Positions 56,268-64,000 of a stretch of DNA of 64,000 nt are shown here, piece after piece. Under the pieces are notes generated by a model, which saw nothing but the letters and a program-made list of their open reading frames with translations, searched no databases and had not been told where the DNA came from. The DNA is from Palleronia marisminoris (GTDB taxonomy: Bacteria; Pseudomonadota; Alphaproteobacteria; Rhodobacterales; Rhodobacteraceae): contig NZ_FWFV01000004.1 in the NCBI RefSeq assembly GCF_900172315.1, positions 186,001 to 250,000 on the forward strand. The letters run 5' to 3'. Position numbers and translations under genes: made by a program. Position 1 is the first letter of the stretch. Each line of letters begins with the position of its first letter.

Positions 56268-59200
56268 TCAGTTGACCTCGGGCACCAGCACCTCGCGCTT
56301 GCCGACATGGTTGGCCGAGCTGACGACGCTCTGATCCTCCATCTGTTCGACGAGGCGGGCGGCCTTGTTGTAGCCGATGCCGAGCTTGCGCTGGATGTAG
56401 CTGGTCGAGCACTTGCGGTCCTTCGCGACGATCGCCACCGCCTGGTCGTAGAGCGCGTCGTCCCCCTCGCGACCCGATCCGCCGCCGCCGGCGAGGCCGA
56501 GAACCGCGTCGATGTCGCTTTCCTTGTCCTCGTCCGGCCCCTGGACCACGCCGGACTGGTAGTCGGGCGGTCCGTAGCTTTTCAGATAGGTGACGATCTC
56601 CTCGACCTCCTCGTCCGAGCAGAACGGCCCGTGGACGCGGATGATGCGGCTGCCGCCGGCCATGTAGAGCATATCGCCCATGCCCAGAAGCTGCTCGGCC
56701 CCCTGCTCGCCCAGGATGGTGCGGCTGTCGATCTTCGACGTCACCGAGAAAGAGATCCGGGTGGGAAAGTTCGCCTTGATGGTGCCGGTGATGACGTCGA
56801 CCGACGGGCGCTGCGTCGCCATGATGAGGTGGATGCCGGAGGCCCGCGCCATCTGCGCGAGGCGCTGGATGCAGGCTTCGATCTCCTTGCCCGCGACCAT
56901 CATCAGGTCTGCCATCTCATCCACGACGACCACGATGAAGGGCAGGATCTCGGGCTGGATTTCCTCGGTCTCGAAGATCGGCTCGCCGGTCTCGTCGTCG
57001 AAGCCGGTCTGGACCGTGCGCTCGAACAGTTCGCCCTTCTTCAGCGCGTCGCGGACCCGGGCGTTGTAGCCCTCGATGTTGCGGACGCCCATCTTGGACA
57101 TCTTGCGGTAGCGGTCCTCCATCTCGGCGACGACCCATTTCAGGGCGACGACGGCCTTCTTGGGATCAGTCACGACAGGCGAGAGCAGGTGCGGGATGCC
57201 GTCGTAGACCGACAGTTCCAGCATCTTGGGGTCGATCATGATCATCCGGCACTCTTCGGGCGTCAGCCGGTAGAGCAGCGACAGGATCATCGTGTTGATG
57301 GCCACGGACTTGCCCGAGCCGGTGGTGCCCGCGATCAGCAGGTGCGGCATCTTCGCCAGGTTCGCGACGATCGGGTCGCCGCCGATATCCTTGCCGAGGG
57401 CGAGCGGGAGCTGGTGCTTGGCGTCGTCGAACTCTCGCGAGGACAGGATCTCGCGCAGGACGCAGATCTCGCGGTTCTCGTTGGGAAGCTCGATGCCGAT
57501 GACCGACCGGCCCGGCACGGTCGAGACGCGCGCGGACAGCGCCGACATCGACCGGGCGATGTCGTCGGCCAAGCCGATGACGCGGCTAGCCTTGAGGCCG
57601 GGCGCAGGCTCGAGCTCGTACATGGTGACGACGGGGCCGGGGCGGACGCTGACGATCTCGCCCTTCACGCCGTAATCGTCGAGCACGGTTTCCAGCATCC
57701 GCGCGTTTTCCTCGAGCGCCTCGTCGGACAGCACGTGCCTCTCGACCCCCTTGGGGTCCGTCAGCAAGTGCAGCGGAGGACGCTCGTAGGCGGCCTCGGC
57801 TTCGTCGAAGGCGAGATTCGGTTGCGCCTCGGCCTCGGCCCGCTTCGACGGACGGAACGGCTTGTTCGGGGCGTGCTGCACCTTCCCTTTGGGCGCCTCG
57901 CGCTCGACCCTGGGGGCGAAGCGCGGCGTGTCCGGGGCGGCCGCGCGGGCAGCGACGGGGTCCGGCAACTCCGAGACGGGGAAGTCCCGCGTCTCGGGCT
58001 CGTCGTCCTCGACCTCGAAGGCTGCGTCGTCCTGATCCTCGTGCACGTGGGCCAGATCGGGCTCGTATGCCTCCTCGGGCAGGTCGTCCTCGTGCTCCTG
58101 CGGCTCTTCCGTCTGCGGTTCGACGGTGACGCCCGGGTTCAACAGAAGGGGTTGCGGGCCGAGGGGATGCTTTCGCCCCTTGATGACGGGCTCCACGCGG
58201 GGCTTGCCGGGCAGTGCGCCACGGGACCGCGCGCGGCTGCGGATCGCGTCGGAGATCTTGTCGGAGATGCGGTCGCCGCCCTCGCCCGGCTCGTCGCGCA
58301 TCTCGATCTCGGGGATAAACTCGCGCTCGTCCTTGGGGGCGAGGCCGAGCCGCCCGCCGAGCCGCGTCAGGAAGCCCGGCGCTTCGGCGGGCTCTTCCGC
58401 GTCGTCCTCGTCGAAGGGACCGAATTCCGCATCGTCCGCGGGCCAGTCGTGATCGACCGGCGGCGGCGCGCGAAGCACGCGCGGCATGGGCCCTGCTGCG
58501 GGAGCCGGGTCGAACAGGTCGTCCTCGTCGGCGTCGACCGTGCGCTCGGCGCGGGCATCGCGCATGGCGCGGGTCCGCTCGGCCGCGGCACGGGCCCCGG
58601 CGGTCACGCCCTGCGCCAGCCCGCGCTGGCCGAAACCGAGAAGGGCGACCAGCCCGGCATAACTCATCACCGTCCCACGCGCGAGCCAGCGGCCGATCCC
58701 CGCGATCTCGGTCCGGGTGAAGCCCAGGACGAACGCGCCCATGATCCACGTCGCGATCATCACCAGAAGGGCCGTCAGCTTGAGGCCCAGTGCCCCCTGC
58801 ACGCCCAGAAGGCCCAGAAGCGCGCCCAGCGCCATGTCCCCGAACATGCCGCCCAGGCCGAAGCTCTGCCCCCAGTCGGCGCCGGGCGCGTGCGTCGCGA
58901 GATAGACCGACACCAGCGCCACGCCGATGGGCACGAAGACGGCGCGCGACAGGGCGCGGTATGCTCCGGTATGGATCAGGAACCGCCCGCCCCAGACAAA
59001 CAGCGCCGCCGGGATGCCCCAGGCGCCGAGGCCCGCGATGATGATCATCGGCGAGGCGATCGAGGCGCCCATTCGGCCCAGCGCGTTCTGCGCGGGTTCC
59101 GAGGTCGCGGCGAGCCAGGAAGGGTCGTCGGGCACGTAGCTGCCGAGGATCAGCGCAAGCGCCACCCCCGCGCCCAGCAGCGCCAGGCCGATCAGCTCGC

Positions 59201-59273
59201 GGCCGCGCTTTTCCAGAATTTCCTGCGTGTCGCTGTCGAAGAGCGGGCTCCGGCTGCGTGTCTGATAGGCCAT
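56268..59273 (-). CDS. ftsK: DNA translocase FtsK
   Basis: Septal DNA pump that moves chromosome ends and activates XerCD at dif. From ATG 59273 (AAGAGGA upstream) the product has 1001 residues. Four N-terminal membrane helices lie in about residues 25-200. An acidic, Pro-rich linker (about 250-500) is followed by the motor domain with Walker [14 protein letters not shown], Walker [14 protein letters not shown], and [19 protein letters not shown]. The C-terminal gamma winged helix is [13 protein letters not shown] and [18 protein letters not shown] start six codons earlier is possible. It follows the aminotransferase gene by ten bases. Confidence 0.97.
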   Translation of the reverse strand: MAYQTRSRSPLFDSDTQEILEKRGRELIGLALLGAGVALALILGSYVPDDPSWLAATSEPAQNALGRMGASIASPMIIIAGLGAWGIPAALFVWGGRFLIHTGAYRALSRAVFVPIGVALVSVYLATHAPGADWGQSFGLGGMFGDMALGALLGLLGVQGALGLKLTALLVMIATWIMGAFVLGFTRTEIAGIGRWLARGTVMSYAGLVALLGFGQRGLAQGVTAGARAAAERTRAMRDARAERTVDADEDDLFDPAPAAGPMPRVLRAPPPVDHDWPADDAEFGPFDEDDAEEPAEAPGFLTRLGGRLGLAPKDEREFIPEIEMRDEPGEGGDRISDKISDAIRSRARSRGALPGKPRVEPVIKGRKHPLGPQPLLLNPGVTVEPQTEEPQEHEDDLPEEAYEPDLAHVHEDQDDAAFEVEDDEPETRDFPVSELPDPVAARAAAPDTPRFAPRVEREAPKGKVQHAPNKPFRPSKRAEAEAQPNLAFDEAEAAYERPPLHLLTDPKGVERHVLSDEALEENARMLETVLDDYGVKGEIVSVRPGPVVTMYELEPAPGLKASRVIGLADDIARSMSALSARVSTVPGRSVIGIELPNENREICVLREILSSREFDDAKHQLPLALGKDIGGDPIVANLAKMPHLLIAGTTGSGKSVAINTMILSLLYRLTPEECRMIMIDPKMLELSVYDGIPHLLSPVVTDPKKAVVALKWVVAEMEDRYRKMSKMGVRNIEGYNARVRDALKKGELFERTVQTGFDDETGEPIFETEEIQPEILPFIVVVVDEMADLMMVAGKEIEACIQRLAQMARASGIHLIMATQRPSVDVITGTIKANFPTRISFSVTSKIDSRTILGEQGAEQLLGMGDMLYMAGGSRIIRVHGPFCSDEEVEEIVTYLKSYGPPDYQSGVVQGPDEDKESDIDAVLGLAGGGGSGREGDDALYDQAVAIVAKDRKCSTSYIQRKLGIGYNKAARLVEQMEDQSVVSSANHVGKREVLVPEVN

Positions 59274-59283
59274 CCTGTTCCTC

Positions 59284-60453
59284 TTACTCATAAAGGCAGG
59301 CGCGGAGCTTCCCCAGCCCCTCCCGCACTTCGTCTTCGGTGGCGACCAACGCCACCCGCATGAACCCTGCGCCGGGGTTCTCCCCGCCCACCTCGCGGCT
59401 GAGATAGGCACCCGGCAACGCCCGGATGCCGGTATCCTGCCACAGCTTCAGCACCGCGGCCTCGCCATCCTCGACCGGCAGCCACAGAAAGAAGCCCGCC
59501 TGGGGCGGGACATAGCCCGGCACGTCGCCGAGGATCTCGTCGGCGGCGGCGAACTTGGTGACGTAGCGGGCGCGCGAGGCCTCCACATGCGCCTCGTCGG
59601 CCCAGGCGCGGGCGCTGACCGCCTGGATCGGGCCGGGCAGCGGCGCCCCCGCGAAGGCGCGCAATTGCTTGAGGCGCGCCATCGATTTCGGCCCGCCCGC
59701 CGCAAATCCCGATCGCAGGCCCGGCAGGTTCGACCGCTTGGACAGCGAGTGAAAGATCACCACCCGCTCGGGGTCGGCACCCATTTCGGCCGCGACCTCC
59801 ATCACGCCCGTGGGCGGGGTGTCGCGATAGACCTCGGAATAGCACTCGTCGGCGAAGATGCGGAAATCGTGCTTCTCGGCCAAGGCCAGCAGGTCGCGCC
59901 AATAGCCGCGATCCGCCACGGCGCCCTGCGGGTTCGAGGGCGAGCAGATATAGGCGATCGCCGTGCGGTCCAGAACCTCGGGCGGCAGAGCGGTGTAGTC
60001 CGGCAGAAAACCGGTCTCGCGCGTGGCGGGGACGTAGATCGGCTCGGCCCCCATGGCGAGCGCGGCGACGGCATAGACCTGGTAGAAGGGGTTTGGCGTC
60101 AGCACGACAGGCCCATCCTCGGGGCAGAGCGCGACCGCCGCGTTGAACAGCCCCTCGCGCGTTCCGTTCAAGGGCAGGATCTGCGTGCTGCCATCAATTG
60201 TAACGCCATAGCGGCGGTGCAGCCAGGCAGAGATCTCGGCCTGGAGCGCGGGCGTGCCGTCATTGGCGGGGTAGCGGGCGAAGTCGCCCATGGCCTCGGC
60301 CAGCGTGTCGGCCAGGAAGGCAGGTGGATCGTGGCGCGGCTCGCCGATGGACATGTGCAGCACGGGGCCACCCGGCTCGTGATGATCGAGCAGAGCGCGC
60401 AAACGCGGAAATGCGTAGTCGGGCAGAGCCTCGAACCGCCTGGGGTACTGCAT
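59284..60453 (-). CDS. Class I aminotransferase, DapC-like (succinyldiaminopimelate aminotransferase)
   Basis: PLP-dependent aminotransferase of 389 residues. The PLP lysine is in [16 protein letters not shown]; other motifs are [14 protein letters not shown] and [10 protein letters not shown]. The sequence resembles the DapC group, which forms N-succinyl-L,L-diaminopimelate in lysine synthesis. Two adjacent ATGs (60456 and 60453) follow GAGG; 60453 has the better spacing. The open frame upstream is shadow. It precedes ftsK by ten bases. Other aspartate-family transaminations cannot be excluded. Confidence 0.85.
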   Translation of the reverse strand: MQYPRRFEALPDYAFPRLRALLDHHEPGGPVLHMSIGEPRHDPPAFLADTLAEAMGDFARYPANDGTPALQAEISAWLHRRYGVTIDGSTQILPLNGTREGLFNAAVALCPEDGPVVLTPNPFYQVYAVAALAMGAEPIYVPATRETGFLPDYTALPPEVLDRTAIAYICSPSNPQGAVADRGYWRDLLALAEKHDFRIFADECYSEVYRDTPPTGVMEVAAEMGADPERVVIFHSLSKRSNLPGLRSGFAAGGPKSMARLKQLRAFAGAPLPGPIQAVSARAWADEAHVEASRARYVTKFAAADEILGDVPGYVPPQAGFFLWLPVEDGEAAVLKLWQDTGIRALPGAYLSREVGGENPGAGFMRVALVATEDEVREGLGKLRACLYE

Positions 60454-60491
60454 CATGTGCCTCAAATTCGGGGTCTTTTGCCCCATTGTTG

Positions 60492-60525
60492 GGACCAGCC
60501 TAGCGCGGGCACACCCGCATGGTCC
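60492..60525. repeat. Nested hairpin between the amidase and DapC-like genes
   Basis: An outer stem GGACCA (60492-60497)/TGGTCC (60520-60525) encloses an inner stem GCGGG (60505-60509)/CCCGC (60514-60518) with a four-base loop. It sits in the 119-base gap upstream of the aminotransferase start on the minus strand. It might be a leader structure or a weak terminator for the amidase gene; it has no T tract. Confidence 0.4.
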
Positions 60526-60572
60526 AGAAAATGCCCCTCCCCTGGCGGTGACGCCCCGCTTGCCTGTGTCTT

Positions 60573-61898
60573 TTACGCAAGCGCCGATTCCACCGCCCGC
60601 CCGATTCGCAACAGCCGCGCCTCGGTCCGGGGCGGCGTCTGAAGCAGCAGGCCGACCGAGGGCGAGCCGGTCGGGATGGTCAGCCCCGGCAGGCCCATCA
60701 GGTTGCCGATCCGCGTGTTCCTGAGGGTCAGCAGGTTGCGCTCGACATAGAAGTCCGGCTCGGATTCCAGTCGCGCCTTTTCGGGCGGAAGGATGGGGCA
60801 GCTCGGCAAGAGCACGGCGTCGTAGCTGGCGGTTTCGCGCAGGTAGTCTGCCCGCAACTGGTCCAGCAGGGTCCGGGCGGCCACGTAGTCGGCGGCGCTG
60901 ATTTCGCGGCCACTTCGGAACCGGTCGCGCACTTGGGCGAACATGAGGTCGGGCTGCGCTTCGATCACGTCGCGCCATGTGCCGTAGGCTTCGGCGGCGA
61001 AGAGGGTCGGCGACAGGGGCATCGCCCGCGCGACCGAGGGCGCTTCGCGACGCTCGATCCGGGCACCCGCGCGCGACAGGCGGTCCAGCGCGTCGTCGAA
61101 GGCGGCGCCGACCGTTCCCTCGAGCCCCTCCATCGCGACCGTCTCGAGCACCATGAAGCGCTTGCCCGCCAACGGCTCACCCGCAAGGTCGGGGGTCCGG
61201 CCGCCCATTGCGCCGAACAGCAGGGCGCAATCCTCGACACTGCGCCCAAGCGGCCCGAGCGTATCGAAGGACGGGCAAAGCGGCACCACCCCCGCCATCG
61301 GCAGGACCCCGTGCGTGGTCTTGAGCCCCACCAGGTCGTTCCACGCGGCCGGCACGCGCACCGAGCCGCCCGTGTCCGACCCGATGGCACCGGCCGAAAG
61401 CCCGAATGCCACCGAGGCCGCCGCGCCCGAGGATGAGCCGCCGGACACCGCCGCGGCATCGTTGACGCATGGTGGTGTCGCGGTCGACGGATTCAGCCCG
61501 AGGCCCGAGAAGGCCAGTTCGCTCATATGCGTCTTGCCGAGGCACACCAGACCCTCGGCCGACGCACGCCCCAGCACAGCCGCGTCCCGCGCCGGCACAC
61601 GGCCCTCGAGCAGTCGGCTGCCGGCCTCGGTCGCGATCCCCGCCGTGTCGTAGAGGTCCTTCCAGGAGATCGGCACCCCGTCGAGCGGGCCCTTCCGCAC
61701 CCCCGCCCGCGCACGTTTCCGGGCCGCCAGCGCCTCGGCGCGGGCGCGGTCGGGGGTGGTGCGGGCATAGATGCAGGAGGACAGGTCGTGGGCGTCGATG
61801 GCCGCCAGCATCGCCTCGGCCAGCTCCACCGGGTCAAGCCGCCCTGCTTCGATCCCGCGGCCGAGATCGGCGGCGCTTTTCCCTGTCCAGTCGCGCAT
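60573..61898 (-). CDS. Amidase signature family protein
   Basis: Amidase of 441 residues with the Ser-cis-Ser-Lys catalytic set: Lys80 in PISWKDLYD, a serine in VSGGSSSGAAAS (155-157), and the nucleophile Ser179 in IGSDTGGSVRVPA. The C-terminus has FGNLMG-like IGNLMGLPGLTIP. There is no signal peptide. It is not obviously GatA: there are no gatB or gatC genes nearby and the length is slightly short. Substrate unknown. It diverges from the UbiH-type gene. Confidence 0.9.
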   Translation of the reverse strand: MRDWTGKSAADLGRGIEAGRLDPVELAEAMLAAIDAHDLSSCIYARTTPDRARAEALAARKRARAGVRKGPLDGVPISWKDLYDTAGIATEAGSRLLEGRVPARDAAVLGRASAEGLVCLGKTHMSELAFSGLGLNPSTATPPCVNDAAAVSGGSSSGAAASVAFGLSAGAIGSDTGGSVRVPAAWNDLVGLKTTHGVLPMAGVVPLCPSFDTLGPLGRSVEDCALLFGAMGGRTPDLAGEPLAGKRFMVLETVAMEGLEGTVGAAFDDALDRLSRAGARIERREAPSVARAMPLSPTLFAAEAYGTWRDVIEAQPDLMFAQVRDRFRSGREISAADYVAARTLLDQLRADYLRETASYDAVLLPSCPILPPEKARLESEPDFYVERNLLTLRNTRIGNLMGLPGLTIPTGSPSVGLLLQTPPRTEARLLRIGRAVESALA

Positions 61899-61967
61899 GG
61901 CTTCCCTTTCCGTCTCGCGTCATGAGCGAGCATGGACAAAAACGCCGCTCGCGCCATAGTCCGGTTC

Positions 61968-63176
61968 ATGGATTATGACGTCATCCTCGCCGGGGGCGGC
62001 CTCGCGGGCTCTGCCCTCGCTATCGCCCTGTCCCAATCTGGCCTGGCCGTGGCCCTTGTCGACCCCGTTCCCGCCACGACCCGCGGGGCCGAGGGCTTCG
62101 ACGGCCGCAGCTACGCGCTGTCCATCGCCTCGCGCAACCTACTGGTCGCGATCGGCGTCTGGGGCGCCGTGTCGGACGACGCGCAGCCGATCCTCGACAT
62201 CCGCATCTCGGACGGGCGCGCGGGTGAGGGGCCATCGCCCCTGACGCTGCATTTCGACCATGCCGAGATCGAGGAAGGCCCGATGGGCCACATGGTCGAG
62301 GACCGGCACCTGCGCCCCGCGCTGCTGGACGCCCTGGGGGACGTTACCCGGATCGAAGCGGGCGTGACGGCGCAAGAGCCGGGGCCGGCCAGCATCCGCG
62401 TGACGCTGACCACGGGCGAGACCCTGAGCGCCCGCGTCCTGATCGGCTGCGACGGCAAGCGCTCGGGCGTGGCGCAGCGGGCCGGCATCCGGCGCACGGG
62501 GTGGGACTACAGCCAGTCCGCGCTGGTCGCCGCGATCTCGCACGAGGGCGATCACGAGGGGGTGGCGCACCAGTTCTTCATGCCCGAGGGGCCGCTCGCC
62601 GTGCTGCCGCTGAAGGACAACCGCTCGTCCATCGTCTGGACCGAGCGGCGCGATCGGGCCGAGGCGATTACCGCCCTGCCGGACGAACAGTATCTGGACG
62701 TGCTGCGCCCCCGCTTCGGAAAGTTCCTAGGAGACATCGCGCTGGCCGGCGCCCGCTTCACCTATCCGCTGGGGCTTTCGGTCGCCAACCGCTTCGCCGC
62801 GCCGCGCGTGGCGCTGGCGGGCGACGCGGCCCACGCCGTGCACCCGATCGCGGGTCAGGGCCTGAATGCGGGGCTGAAAGACGTGGCTGCGCTGGCCGAG
62901 ATATTGGTCGAGGCGAAGCGGCGCGGCGAGGATATTGGCCGGATCGACGTACTGGAGCGCTACGAGCGCTGGCGGCGCTTCGACGTGGCCACGCTGGCGC
63001 TCTCGACGGATGGAGTCAACCGGCTGTTCTCGAACGACAACCCTGCGCTGCGGCTGGCCCGCGACCTGGGCCTCGGAGTCGTCCAGCGACTGCCCGGCCT
63101 GCGCCGCGGGTTCATCCGCGAGGCGGCGGGCCTGACCGGGGACAACCCCAAGCTGCTGCAGGGGCGGCAGATCTAG
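61968..63176 (+). CDS. UbiH/UbiF/Coq6-type FAD-dependent hydroxylase
   Basis: Flavin monooxygenase of ubiquinone synthesis, 402 residues from ATG 61968. The FAD-binding GxGxxG region is [17 protein letters not shown], the middle motif is [12 protein letters not shown], and the second FAD motif is [19 protein letters not shown]. Which ring position it hydroxylates (C5, C6 or C1) cannot be decided; alphaproteobacteria use various combinations of UbiH, UbiL and UbiM. A start 12 codons earlier is possible. The stop overlaps that of the convergent Trm112-like gene by four bases. Confidence 0.92.
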   Translation: MDYDVILAGGGLAGSALAIALSQSGLAVALVDPVPATTRGAEGFDGRSYALSIASRNLLVAIGVWGAVSDDAQPILDIRISDGRAGEGPSPLTLHFDHAEIEEGPMGHMVEDRHLRPALLDALGDVTRIEAGVTAQEPGPASIRVTLTTGETLSARVLIGCDGKRSGVAQRAGIRRTGWDYSQSALVAAISHEGDHEGVAHQFFMPEGPLAVLPLKDNRSSIVWTERRDRAEAITALPDEQYLDVLRPRFGKFLGDIALAGARFTYPLGLSVANRFAAPRVALAGDAAHAVHPIAGQGLNAGLKDVAALAEILVEAKRRGEDIGRIDVLERYERWRRFDVATLALSTDGVNRLFSNDNPALRLARDLGLGVVQRLPGLRRGFIREAAGLTGDNPKLLQGRQI

Positions 63177-63346
63177 TCGTCCAACACCCGCGCCTCGTCG
63201 CGCAGCATGATCGGGATGCCGTCGCGGATCGGATAGGCCAGGTTCGCCGCCTTCGAGACCAGCTCCTGCCGCTCGGCATCGTAGCTGAGCACGGCGTGGG
63301 TCTGGGGGCAGACGAGGGATTCCAGCATCTTGCGGTCGGCACTCAT
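63173..63346 (-). CDS. Trm112-like small protein
   Basis: Protein of 57 residues from ATG 63346, with the Trm112 signature [15 protein letters not shown] and a C-terminal [15 protein letters not shown]. Eukaryotic Trm112 activates methyltransferases; bacterial forms are short and poorly studied. The single Cys in CPQT lacks a close second cysteine, so zinc binding by a CxxC knuckle is not evident. It overlaps the preceding LON-domain gene by four bases (ATGA), so the two are co-translated. Confidence 0.88.
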   Translation of the reverse strand: MSADRKMLESLVCPQTHAVLSYDAERQELVSKAANLAYPIRDGIPIMLRDEARVLDD

Positions 63347-63981
63347 TGCAGCCTCTCGTCGCCGCCGCCCGCGAGGGCGAACTCGATCAGGGTCACCAGC
63401 GTCTCGCGTCGTGTTTCGAGTGTCGGCGCCTCGAGAAGCGCCTGCTTGTCCTCGGGCTCGAACGGGCAGAGCATCGACATCGCGTTGACCAGCAGCTCGT
63501 CCTCGGCCTCGCCAAGCGATTCCCAGTCGGTCTGCAGCTCTTCGGATTCGAAGTACCGCCCGAGCAGGCGCAGGAACCGCGTGCGGTCGAACTGCGGGTC
63601 CCTTTCGGCGGGGCCGAGGTCGCGCTCGAACCCGTCCCACGACGCGTCGCACATCCGGTAAGGCGTGAACCCCTCGACCTCTTCGCGGATGCGGTAGCGG
63701 GAGACTCCCGTCAGGGTCACCATGTAGCGCCCGTCCTCGGTCTCGCTGAGCGCTGTGAGGCGCCCGGCGCAGCCGATGCTGTGCAGACGCGGCTCGCCGC
63801 TTGGGACTTCGCGCGGCTGGACCATGCCGATCATCCGGTGAGACGTCTTCAGGCAGTCGTCGATCATCGCCAGGTAGCGCGGCTCGAAGATGTGCAGGGG
63901 CAGGCGCCCGCGCGGCAAAAGAAGCGCGCCGGGCAGCGGAAAGATCGGGATCGTCTGGGGAAGGTCCGCGGGGTGGAGCAT
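63343..63981 (-). CDS. LON N-terminal substrate-binding domain protein
   Basis: Stand-alone LON domain (PF02190) protein of 212 residues without ATPase or protease domains. Signature parts are [27 protein letters not shown] (split: [11 protein letters not shown] and [12 protein letters not shown]) and [17 protein letters not shown]. Possible role as substrate adaptor, unproven. The gene starts at 63981, 19 bases from the window end; TGCCCCTCC (reverse GGAGGGGCA) just upstream would supply the Shine-Dalgarno. It is coupled to the Trm112-like gene. Confidence 0.9.
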   Translation of the reverse strand: MLHPADLPQTIPIFPLPGALLLPRGRLPLHIFEPRYLAMIDDCLKTSHRMIGMVQPREVPSGEPRLHSIGCAGRLTALSETEDGRYMVTLTGVSRYRIREEVEGFTPYRMCDASWDGFERDLGPAERDPQFDRTRFLRLLGRYFESEELQTDWESLGEAEDELLVNAMSMLCPFEPEDKQALLEAPTLETRRETLVTLIEFALAGGGDERLQ

Positions 63982-64000
63982 GGAGGGGCAGTTAGCCCGC

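Noticed and set aside
56307-59363. 1018-codon frame antisense to ftsK
   Set aside because: Complement of ftsK; low-complexity His/Val/Arg-rich sequence only.

Overview
The window is a GC-rich chromosomal segment (roughly two thirds G+C) from an alphaproteobacterium, most likely a member of the Rhodobacteraceae/Roseobacter group. The evidence is the aerobic cobalamin gene order cobW-cobN-cobG-cobH-cobI-cobJ, an opgG-(opgI)-opgH-opgC operon of the type described in Rhodobacter sphaeroides, a BamF-type DUF3035 lipoprotein, an endonuclease-type MutL, and the run heparinase-purH-lspA-DUF3035-M16 peptidases. Nearly all of the sequence is coding. Genes are densely packed, with many 1- to 11-base overlaps and several GTG or TTG starts. 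I see no rRNA or tRNA gene, CRISPR array, insertion sequence, phage gene or plasmid gene.

Layout. 1-7336: cobalamin synthesis (cobW cut by the window edge, then cobN, G, H, I, J). 7412-8515: aroC. 8522-13332: a binding-protein-dependent ABC transporter with an unusual arrangement. Its ATPase lies on the plus strand, while a LacI-type regulator, the periplasmic binding protein and a fused permease lie on the minus strand; the ATPase and permease genes overlap tail to tail. 13387-17085: envelope and stress genes, namely a caspase-like peptidoglycan-binding protein, an HdeA-like protein, a histidine phosphatase and a DUF3833 protein. 17222-20226: rmuC and mutL. 20305-30789: a long minus-strand run with rsmB, a heparinase-family protein, purH, a class-A-beta-lactamase-like protein, lspA, the BamF-like lipoprotein, an HNH endonuclease and a pair of M16 peptidases.

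30864-38003: sdhAF4-like gene, dapB, and the translation/RNA cluster rbfA-(phosphodiester glycosidase)-truB-DUF1643-rpsO, then pnp, with an inverted outer-membrane-protein gene between rpsO and pnp. 38210-41492: an L,D-transpeptidase and a cyanide-insensitive-type cytochrome bd operon ending in a 31-residue membrane peptide gene. 41495-44876: a drug/metabolite exporter, a 1-Cys peroxiredoxin, and an MhqO/MhqD-like quinone-detoxification pair. 44984-49709: the osmoregulated periplasmic glucan operon. 49706-56186: a pseudouridine synthase, free methionine sulfoxide reductase, a STAS/anti-sigma-kinase pair, gamma-glutamyltransferase, rhodanese, hspQ, a lytic transglycosylase lipoprotein, lolA and dps. 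56268-63981: ftsK, a DapC-like aminotransferase, an amidase, a UbiH-type hydroxylase, a Trm112-like protein and a LON-domain protein.

How the genes fit together: most belong to housekeeping pathways (cofactor, lysine/aromatic and purine synthesis, ribosome maturation, RNA decay, envelope assembly, redox stress). I do not see a complete, clearly novel multi-gene system. The most unusual items are the tiny gene between opgG and opgH, a degenerate caspase-fold protein joined to three repeats and two peptidoglycan-binding domains, accessory genes (HNH endonuclease, serine hydrolase, phosphodiester glycosidase) set inside otherwise conserved operons, a hairpin that encloses the lacI-type start site, and a perfect 11-base inverted repeat between lolA and dps. 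Long open frames antisense to cobN, pnp, ftsK, opgH and cydAB are judged to be codon-bias shadows.
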